The notes below the pieces were generated by a model. It had not been told where the DNA came from. It searched no databases and worked only from the letters and a program-made list of their open reading frames with translations. From contig QKBP01000025.1 of NCBI GenBank assembly GCA_003246035.1, positions 1-10,673 of the forward strand: 10,673 nucleotides of DNA, in the 5' to 3' direction. Of the stretch, positions 6,008 through 10,673 are shown one piece after another. The position numbers were made by a program, and so were the translations under genes. This DNA comes from Desulfuromonadaceae bacterium. Lineage in GTDB: Bacteria; Desulfobacterota; Desulfuromonadia; Desulfuromonadales; SZUA-401. How positions within the stretch are numbered: position 1 is the stretch's first letter; each line of letters begins with the position of its first letter.

Positions 6008-7098
6008 AGTACACCGTCGAGTTCCGCGACCCCGAGCTGGCCCGCCTCCAGCTCGCGGCGATCGAGCAGGCGGTTGCCGGCTACGACGGCCGGATGACCC
6101 TGATGGAGGTGTGCGGCACGCACACCATGGCGATCTACCAGCACGGCATCCGTGCCCTCCTCCCGGAGTCGATCCGCCTGATCTCCGGGCCGGGCTGCCC
6201 GGTCTGCGTCACCCCGGTCGGCTACGTCGACCACGCGGTGGCCCTGGCCCGCCGTCCCGACACCCTCATCGCCACCTTCGGTGACATGGTGCGGGTCCCC
6301 GGCTCATCGAGCAGCCTGCAGCGCGAGCAGGCCCTGGGTGCGGCCATCCGGATCGTCTACTCGCCGCTCGACGCAGTGGCCCTGGCCGAGAAGAACCCCG
6401 ACAAGAGCGTGGTCTTCCTCGGGGTCGGCTTCGAGACCACCACCCCCACGGTGGCCGGCGCGATCGTCACCGCGCAGGCCAAAAATCTCTCCAACTTCTT
6501 CGTCCTCGCCGCCCACAAGACCATGCCCGGTCCGATGGCCGCGCTCGCCGGCGACCCCGAACTGCAGGTCGACGGCTACCTCTGTCCGGCCCACGTCTCG
6601 GCGATCATCGGCGCCAACGCCTACGGACCGCTGGTCGAACAGTTCAAGGTCCCGTGCGTGGTCACCGGCTTCGAGCCGCTCGACGTGCTCCAGGGGGTGC
6701 TGATGCTCGCCCGCCAGCTGGTGAGCGGCTCGGCGAAGGTCGAGACCCAGTACCGCCGGGTGGTCAAGCCGGATGGCAACCCCAAGGCCCGTGCCCTGAT
6801 CGAGCAGGTCTTCGAGCCGTGCGACGCGCGCTGGCGCGGGATCGGCGAGATCCCCGCAAGCGGCCTGCAGATCCGCTCCGAATACGCGATGTTCGACGCC
6901 GCCACCGCCCTGCCGGTGGAGGTCGAAGCGCCCCGTGAGCACGCCGGCTGCCTGTGCGGAGAGATCCTCAAAGGCAAGGTCACCCCGCGCGACTGCCCGC
7001 TGTTCCGCACCGCCTGCACCCCCGAGGACCCCGTGGGGGCCTGCATGGTCTCCAGCGAGGGGACCTGCGCCGCGGAATACAAGTACGGCACCGAGTAG
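6004..7098 (+). CDS. hypD: Fe(CN)2CO cofactor assembly scaffold HypD
   Basis: FeS protein of 364 aa on which, together with HypC and HypE, the Fe(CN)2CO group is built. The conserved motifs are present: CGTHT (37-41, C37), GPGCPVC (62-68, C65 and C68), GFETTTPT and the histidine-containing AAHKTMPGPM stretch. The C-terminal cysteine region (C316, C318, C331, C338, C347, C355) holds the 4Fe-4S ligands. Length is normal (about 360-380). The start is the ATG overlapping the hypC stop; a longer in-frame reading from about 5830 runs through hypC in the wrong frame and is rejected. The gene is followed after 22 bases by hypE. Confidence 0.97.
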   Translation: MKYTVEFRDPELARLQLAAIEQAVAGYDGRMTLMEVCGTHTMAIYQHGIRALLPESIRLISGPGCPVCVTPVGYVDHAVALARRPDTLIATFGDMVRVPGSSSSLQREQALGAAIRIVYSPLDAVALAEKNPDKSVVFLGVGFETTTPTVAGAIVTAQAKNLSNFFVLAAHKTMPGPMAALAGDPELQVDGYLCPAHVSAIIGANAYGPLVEQFKVPCVVTGFEPLDVLQGVLMLARQLVSGSAKVETQYRRVVKPDGNPKARALIEQVFEPCDARWRGIGEIPASGLQIRSEYAMFDAATALPVEVEAPREHAGCLCGEILKGKVTPRDCPLFRTACTPEDPVGACMVSSEGTCAAEYKYGTE

Positions 7099-7120
7099 CC
7101 CCGAAAGGTCATTCACCGTC

Positions 7121-8134
7121 ATGAAATCCGACGTCATCCTGCTCGGCCACGGCAGCGGCGGCAAGCTCAGCCACCAGCTGCTCGACGAGCTGATCATCCC
7201 GACCCTCACCGGCGTGCCGCAACGCGACCAGAACGACGCCGCGGTGCTGCCCCAGCCCCCCGGACGCCTTGCCTTTACGACCGACTCCTACGTGGTCGAC
7301 CCGATCATCTTCCCGGGTGGCAACATCGGCGACCTCGCCATCCACGGCACCGTCAACGACCTCGCCATGGCCGGCGCCACGCCACTCTACATCTCGGTCG
7401 GACTGATCCTCGAGGAGGGGCTGGCGATCTCCGAACTCCAGGAGGTGCTCGCAGCGATGCGCGAGGCCGCCCTGAAAGCCGGTGTGCGGATCGTCACCGG
7501 CGACACCAAGGTGGTGCCGCGCGGCAAGGGGGACAAGCTCTTCATCAATACCGCCGGGATCGGCGTGATCACCCACGACCTCGAGGTCGGCGGAAGCCGC
7601 GCCAAGGTCGGCGACAAGGTGCTGATCAACGGCTTCATCGGCGACCACGGCATGGCGGTGCTCGCCTCCCGCGAGGGTCTCGAGCTCGAAGCCGACATCC
7701 ACAGCGACAGCGCGCCGCTCAACGGCCTGGTCGAAACCCTCCTCGGTGAGGCGGGCGAGGCGCTCCACGTGTTGCGTGACCCGACCCGTGGCGGGGTGGC
7801 GACCACCCTCAAGGAGATCGCCCTGCAGTCGCAGGTCGAGATCACCCTCGACGAGGCGGCGATCCCGGTGCGCGAAGCGGTCGGCGGGGCCTGTGCGATC
7901 CTCGGCCTCGACCCGCTGTTCGTCGCCAACGAGGGGAAACTGCTCGCCTTCGTCGCCGCCGGGCAGGCCGAGGCGGCCCTCGCCGCGATGCGCGCCCACC
8001 CCGAGGGAGCCGACGCGGCGATCATCGGCGAGGTGACCGGCAAGAGCGACGGCAGGGTGCTGATGCACACCGCGATCGGCGGCAAACGGGCGATCGAGAT
8101 GCTCGCCGGCGAACAACTGCCACGGATCTGCTGA
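7121..8134 (+). CDS. hypE: Carbamoyl dehydratase HypE
   Basis: PurM/AIR-synthetase-family ATPase of 337 aa. It dehydrates a carbamoyl group attached to its C-terminal cysteine to thiocyanate, the source of the cyanide ligands. The C-terminus reads PRIC with C337 as the final residue, exactly the active form. N-terminal GHGSGGK (9-15), the DDAAVL-like segment NDAAVLPQP and the VTGDTKVV segment support ATP binding and catalysis. Length is normal. The ATG at 7121 is preceded by a weak AAAGG; a longer in-frame reading from 6935 lies within hypD and is rejected. It appears to be the last gene of the operon. Its partner HypF, which loads the carbamoyl group, is not encoded in this window and must be elsewhere if the pathway works. 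Confidence 0.97.
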   Translation: MKSDVILLGHGSGGKLSHQLLDELIIPTLTGVPQRDQNDAAVLPQPPGRLAFTTDSYVVDPIIFPGGNIGDLAIHGTVNDLAMAGATPLYISVGLILEEGLAISELQEVLAAMREAALKAGVRIVTGDTKVVPRGKGDKLFINTAGIGVITHDLEVGGSRAKVGDKVLINGFIGDHGMAVLASREGLELEADIHSDSAPLNGLVETLLGEAGEALHVLRDPTRGGVATTLKEIALQSQVEITLDEAAIPVREAVGGACAILGLDPLFVANEGKLLAFVAAGQAEAALAAMRAHPEGADAAIIGEVTGKSDGRVLMHTAIGGKRAIEMLAGEQLPRIC

Positions 8135-8531
8135 CCCTCCCCCCCTCTCGACCTGCGTTGCGGGGACTTTCAATTTCATCCTCTGGCACGTGCCGGTGAA
8201 TCGTCGTTGCAGACACTCTCCCGGGTTGAAATACCCCGATGCCCTCATGCATCCCCAGGCCATCTTTTCCACCGTTTTGTGACCGGACGGCGACGCGAGA
8301 TCGCGACCTCCAGCCGGCCATCCGGGGGCCTGGCACGCTCGCCATCCCCCCACAGCCCCTTGCCTGGTTCTCGCGGCTGCCGGGACAAAACCCTTTAACG
8401 GCCTGAAAATTCATGCTAAATGTTGACCTTTGTGGAACGGTTTCTTCGCCACCGCCGGTTACCTTCGGCGATGCTGTCGAAACGGTTCGACTTTTGCACT
8501 GCAATAGTTTCCGTTTTGGAATCCCAATCCC
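8135..8531. other. Long spacer between hypE and the next gene, no convincing gene
   Basis: About 400 bases with lower GC than the flanking genes. No plus-strand ORF with a ribosome binding site was found. A minus-strand reading through about 8105-8220 contains a plausible-looking short peptide (starting MHEGIGVFQPG) but no good ribosome binding site, and its frame runs on into hypE, so I do not call it. A small hairpin GTCGAAACGGTTCGAC (8476-8491) is followed by TTTT and could be a weak terminator or an operator. A possible promoter lies right before the next gene. No tRNA, riboswitch or CRISPR signature was recognised. Confidence 0.5.
8494..8522 (+). promoter_or_regulatory. Possible promoter of the small exported protein gene
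   Basis: TTGCAC followed after about 17 bases by TGGAAT (4 of 6 to TATAAT), placed about 25 bases before the ribosome binding site of the gene at 8547. The hairpin at 8476-8491 sits just upstream and could act as an operator. Weak evidence, based on hexamer match and position only. Confidence 0.25.
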
Positions 8532-8546
8532 AGGAGGATCGATCCG

Positions 8547-8993
8547 ATGAAGAAAGTGTTGCTACTGCTCGTACTGCTCACCCTGGTCCCGGCCATGGCC
8601 ATGGCCAAGCCCGACGGCGCTGCCGCCAAGGAAGTGCTCGACTACTACCTCACCGGTTCCGAGGTGGTCCTGCTCGAGTCCAAGTTCTGCTCCAGCATCA
8701 AGGACACCGAGTGCATCAACCCGGTCGACGCGAAGGCGGTCGCCAACGGTGCCGAGGCCTTCCTGTGGATGAACTTCATGGTTCCCAAGCCGGTCAAGAG
8801 CACCCTGTTCATCCAGTTCCAGCGCAAGGGGCGCACCCTGCTGACCAGCGAGATCGACATGCAGGACAGCATCGGCTACCGCACCTGGATACCGCTCCCG
8901 ACCGACAAGAGCGGTGACTGGCAGGTGGTGGTCGAGCAGGAGAAAGCCCAGGGCTACCAAGGGGTGACCAACCTCGCCTACTCGGTCAAGTAA
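8547..8993 (+). CDS. Small exported protein, possibly DUF2914-like
   Basis: 148 aa with a clear Sec signal peptide: MKK, a Leu/Val-rich core, then AMAMA at 16-20, with cleavage expected after A20. The mature part (about 128 aa) has two cysteines, C48 and C56, spaced so that they could form a disulphide in the periplasm. It then alternates hydrophobic strand-like segments (AFLWMNFMVP, STLFIQFQRKG, YRTWIPLP, GDWQVVVEQ, TNLAYSVK). The order of an early ligand-like segment, a W-containing strand near the middle and a closing GDWQVVV strand recalls the DUF2914 family, but I cannot confirm membership by eye. AGGAGG at 8532-8537 is a consensus ribosome binding site, 9 bases from the ATG. It is a single-gene unit closed by the terminator at 9025-9065. 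No functional link to the hydrogenase is evident. Confidence 0.88.
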   Translation: MKKVLLLLVLLTLVPAMAMAKPDGAAAKEVLDYYLTGSEVVLLESKFCSSIKDTECINPVDAKAVANGAEAFLWMNFMVPKPVKSTLFIQFQRKGRTLLTSEIDMQDSIGYRTWIPLPTDKSGDWQVVVEQEKAQGYQGVTNLAYSVK

Positions 8994-9024
8994 GTCGCGA
9001 CCGGACCCGTTCCGGACAGAGACA

Positions 9025-9065
9025 GCAAGGGGCATGTTGCGATCGCAACATGCCCCTTGCTTTTT
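9025..9065 (+). terminator. Strong intrinsic terminator after the exported protein gene
   Basis: Perfect 16-bp inverted repeat: GCAAGGGGCATGTTGC (9025-9040), loop GATC, and its exact complement (9045-9060), immediately followed by TTTTT (9061-9065). Since GATC is itself palindromic, the whole 36 bp reads the same on both strands. There is no matching T-run on the other side, so termination should be in the plus direction only. Confidence 0.93.
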
Positions 9066-9122
9066 CGGGAGCGCCTCTCTAAAATGCCCAACAACGTGTG
9101 GCGAGCAAGCGCAAAAACACTA

Positions 9123-9128
9123 TATATT
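9123..9128 (+). promoter_or_regulatory. Possible -10 element before the 26-aa ORF
   Basis: TATATT in an AT-rich island (9111-9131) just after the terminator and 10 bases before the ribosome binding site at 9138. No convincing -35 hexamer is at the right distance, so this is a position-based guess. Confidence 0.25.
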
Positions 9129-9137
9129 GTGTCGTAC

Positions 9138-9143
9138 AGGAGG
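9138..9143 (+). promoter_or_regulatory. Consensus ribosome binding site of the 26-aa ORF
   Basis: AGGAGG with a 5-base spacer to the ATG at 9149. The match is perfect and is the main reason for calling such a short ORF. Confidence 0.7.
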
Positions 9144-9148
9144 ATCCT

Positions 9149-9229
9149 ATGACCACGTGCAAGAGCTGCGGCAAGGCCTACTCGCAGCACTGCGAGATGT
9201 GCCACAGCCCCAAGCAGCCGAAAAAATAG
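9149..9229 (+). CDS. 26-residue cysteine-pair miniprotein (zinc-ribbon-like)
   Basis: A complete ORF of 26 codons plus TAG. The peptide starts MTTCKSCGKAY and continues SQHCEMCHSPKQPKK. It has two CxxC pairs, C4/C7 and C15/C18, separated by seven residues, followed by a basic Pro/Lys tail. This is the pattern of a minimal zinc knuckle. The second pair followed by His19 also spells CxxCH, the haem c motif, but there is no signal peptide, so haem attachment is unlikely. A consensus AGGAGG lies 5 bases upstream, the gene sits in its own interval after a strong terminator, and an AT-rich patch precedes it. The function is unknown: it could be a free zinc-binding peptide, a regulator, or a leader peptide. 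The main doubt is its length. Confidence 0.6.
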   Translation: MTTCKSCGKAYSQHCEMCHSPKQPKK

Positions 9230-9301
9230 CGCCCCCCCAGGTACGCCCTCTGCCCCCCTCCCGCAGGCGAACACGCCTGTCCGCCCCTCACGATCCTATC
9301 G

Positions 9302-9820
9302 TCAATAAAATCGTCCCGCTCCCACCAGGCGTTCGGTCCAGTACGCTTCGTCGAGCGAAGCATAGGAGACCCCCTTGCCGCTGGATGGCGAGTGGATGAA
9401 CAGGTCGTTGCTCACGTAGATGCCGACGTGGGAGATTTTCTGCGCGGAGATCCGGAAAAACAGCAGGTCGCCCGGTGCGAGTCCGGCCAGGCTCACCTTA
9501 CGAGCCTGGCGGTACTGTTCCGTGGAGGTCCGGGGGACCACGAAACCGGCCTCGCGATGGACATAATGGACAAGGCCGCTGCAGTCGAAGCCGCTGGGGG
9601 AGTTCCCCCCGTACCGGTAGGGGCGCCCGAGCTGCTGCTGGGCGAGGGCGACCAGTTCGCCGCCGGTTCCGGATAATTCCGGAGCCAGCAGATCCTCGAC
9701 GGCAAGGGGCCCGTTCGTGGCGTGGGAGTCCCGTGGCCGGGGAGGCTCCGCTCCGGCGCAGGCATTCAGCTGCAGAGCCAGCATAAGGGCAGCGAGAACC
9801 ATGAGGACGGGGGCGGGCAT
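9302..9820 (-). CDS. NlpC/P60-family cell-wall hydrolase, predicted lipoprotein
   Basis: Papain-like endopeptidase of 172 aa, expected to cleave peptide cross-links or stem peptides in peptidoglycan. A hydrophobic N-terminus ends in LNAC with C21 as the likely lipidation site, so the mature protein would be membrane-anchored facing the periplasm. The catalytic domain (about 55-172) has C80 in FDCSGLV, H131 in SHVGIYV and H143 in FIHSPSSG, the Cys-His-His triad of the family. The GRPYRYGG stretch before the Cys and APGDLLFF between Cys and His are also typical. It resembles the Spr/NlpC type in size and architecture. The lipobox is imperfect (Asn at -2). The ATG lies 3 bases after the stop of the upstream MinD-like gene, so the two are co-transcribed. 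Confidence 0.93.
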   Translation of the reverse strand: MPAPVLMVLAALMLALQLNACAGAEPPRPRDSHATNGPLAVEDLLAPELSGTGGELVALAQQQLGRPYRYGGNSPSGFDCSGLVHYVHREAGFVVPRTSTEQYRQARKVSLAGLAPGDLLFFRISAQKISHVGIYVSNDLFIHSPSSGKGVSYASLDEAYWTERLVGAGRFY

Positions 9821-9823
9821 GGG

Positions 9824-10588
9824 CTAGAACCTCTGGATCGGGCAGACCTCCAGCGATCGGCCGGCACTCAGCATGTCGCGACAGAGCTGCAGGCTGCAGT
9901 CACTGCAGAACAGCACACAGCGCCAGAACAGCTGTAAACTGCCGCTGGGATGACGGGGAAAGATCTCGCCCCAGAAGGTCTTCAAGATCTCGTCGACCAC
10001 CTCCGCGTCGGGCGACGCGACGGCCAGTCCGGCAGGGAGCTCCAACAGGTCGCAGTCGATCCGGCTCAGCACCGGGGAATTGCCTAGAAGCTCCCGGTAG
10101 GCCTCGCGTGCGACCCGCCTGCTCCCGGCGACCGCGAGAGAGAAATGACGTTGTCCATGCCCTTCGACAAGGCGCAGAATCTGCTCGCGCGCGCCCTGGA
10201 GGTTGCCCTGTTCGGAGGTGGCCACGATCACGACCCGCTGCGCGAGGCTGGCCAGGAGTCGACCGCTTTCGTCGTCCTCGCGCACATCGAGAAGCACCAG
10301 ATCGTAGCGGGGGGGCGTACCGGCCAGCTGATCGACGCCGGCGCAGATGACCGCCGGATCGTCGCCCTCCAGCACCACACTGTCCACGCCGGGAATCCCT
10401 GCTCGCCCTGGCCTGGAAATCTCCCGCCCGAGGATCAGGACCCTGCCGCCCCGCCGGCTGCAGCTGCGTGTCAGCGCCGCGAGCAGCGCGTCACGCTCGG
10501 GCAACCGGCCATGCGCAATAAAGGCAAGAACCAACGGCACGGACCGCGCCTCGCACGGAGGCTGTGCCGTTGCATTGTCGCGATTCAT
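9824..10588 (-). CDS. Degenerate MinD/FlhG-like protein lacking a P-loop, with Cys-rich tail
   Basis: 254 aa from the ATG at 10588. The layout resembles the MinD/ParA/FlhG (SIMIBI) fold: a first strand (LVLAFIAHG, 19-27), a helix, RGGRVLILGRE (46-56), then YDLVLLDVRED (95-105), RVVIVATSEQGNLQGAREQI (118-137) and a later VAGSRRVAREAYREL segment (153-167). In active members the first strand is followed by KGGVGKT; here AHGRLPERD stands instead, so ATP binding by the usual P-loop is not expected. The tail carries five cysteines: C224, C228, C231, C236 and C249. The start at 10588 is preferred over a GTG at 10624 and an ATG at 10594 because AAAGGA (10594-10599) is 5 bases upstream and the upstream gene stops 2 bases before it. 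It is followed by the NlpC/P60 gene. The fold assignment is by eye, and the function is unknown. Confidence 0.75.
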   Translation of the reverse strand: MNRDNATAQPPCEARSVPLVLAFIAHGRLPERDALLAALTRSCSRRGGRVLILGREISRPGRAGIPGVDSVVLEGDDPAVICAGVDQLAGTPPRYDLVLLDVREDDESGRLLASLAQRVVIVATSEQGNLQGAREQILRLVEGHGQRHFSLAVAGSRRVAREAYRELLGNSPVLSRIDCDLLELPAGLAVASPDAEVVDEILKTFWGEIFPRHPSGSLQLFWRCVLFCSDCSLQLCRDMLSAGRSLEVCPIQRF

Positions 10589-10590
10589 GG

Positions 10591-10673
10591 TCATCCTTTT
10601 GACTTGGGTCCGTTTTTCCGACACGCCCTGAGCAGCAGACCCATCAGCTTCGGCGACGGTGCCGCGAAGACGC
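10591..10673 (-). CDS. C-terminal end of an unidentified protein (partial)
   Basis: An open frame enters from the right edge and stops at TGA (10593-10591), two bases before the predicted start of the MinD-like gene. The visible 26 residues start VFAAPSPKLMGLLLRACRKN and end in a Lys/Gly/Pro-rich basic tail. This is too short to identify. The tight spacing (stop, two bases, ATG) and the shared orientation suggest an operon with the MinD-like and NlpC/P60 genes. It may equally be a chance open frame. Confidence 0.45.
   Translation of the reverse strand, partial: VFAAPSPKLMGLLLRACRKNGPKSKG
10594..10599 (-). promoter_or_regulatory. Ribosome binding site deciding the start of the MinD-like gene
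   Basis: Minus-strand AAAGGA, 5 bases before the ATG at 10588. It overlaps the final codons and stop region of the upstream gene, as expected for coupled genes, and argues against the longer starts at 10624 and 10594. Confidence 0.55.

Noticed and set aside
8160..8290. CRISPR repeat or riboswitch-like sequence (TTTCAATTTC, GGGTTGAAATACCCC)
   Set aside because: The segments do not recur at regular spacing, and no known riboswitch core could be matched.
8022..8504. 160-codon minus-strand reading across the end of hypE and the spacer
   Set aside because: It overlaps hypE antisense, lacks a ribosome binding site, and the protein-like section is too short to be persuasive.
9149..9229. Miniprotein as a c-type cytochrome fragment because of CxxCH
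   Set aside because: There is no export signal and no other cytochrome features, and a second CxxC pair fits a zinc site better.
9263..9282. CAGGCG/CGCCTG hairpin as a terminator between the miniprotein and the NlpC/P60 gene
   Set aside because: The stem is only about 6 bp and no T-run follows on either strand.

Overview
This is a GC-rich bacterial window carrying most of a [NiFe]-hydrogenase locus, followed by an unrelated run of small envelope and accessory genes. The Tat signal on the hydrogenase small subunit, the lipoprotein signal on an NlpC/P60 protein, the sigma-54 activator with a matching -24/-12 promoter, and the compact hypABCDE operon fit a Gram-negative anaerobe or facultative anaerobe. 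I lean towards the Desulfuromonadales/Geobacter-like lineage, but this is inference from gene content and style, not from a marker gene.

Left part, minus strand (about 1-4466). Reading in the direction of transcription there is an NtrC-type sigma-54 response regulator (4466-3105), then a 308-bp control region, then the hydrogenase large subunit (2796-1237). A maturation endopeptidase (1237-731) follows, overlapping the large-subunit stop by one base. Last is a Tat-exported small subunit (726 to beyond base 1, 3' end missing). The order large-protease-small is unusual, since the small subunit normally precedes the large one. The control region holds a good -24/-12 promoter (2867-2883) about 58 bases before the large-subunit start. 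A 47-bp dyad with perfect 12-bp arms (2971-3017) lies about 140 bp upstream of the predicted transcription start, where an enhancer site for an NtrC-type protein belongs. The adjacent regulator is the obvious candidate ligand.

Middle, plus strand (4608-8134). hypA, hypB, hypC, hypD and hypE form a tight operon diverging from the regulator, with a plausible sigma-70 promoter (4608-4637). HypA and HypB handle nickel. HypC, HypD and HypE build and carry the Fe(CN)2CO group. The endopeptidase then trims the large subunit after nickel insertion, and the Tat signal on the small subunit should carry the folded heterodimer across the membrane. hypF, which supplies the carbamoyl group to HypE, is not in the window. 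Neither is an electron-accepting membrane subunit (cytochrome b or equivalent).

Right part (8135-10673). A 412-bp spacer with no convincing gene precedes a small exported protein (8547-8993) that ends in a strong intrinsic terminator with perfect 16-bp arms. Next comes a 26-codon ORF (9149-9229) with a consensus ribosome binding site and two CxxC pairs. On the minus strand, three tightly packed genes enter from the right edge: the C-terminal end of an unidentified protein, a MinD/FlhG-like protein that appears to have lost its P-loop and carries a cysteine-rich tail, and an NlpC/P60 lipoprotein. Nothing links this right-hand group to the hydrogenase functionally.
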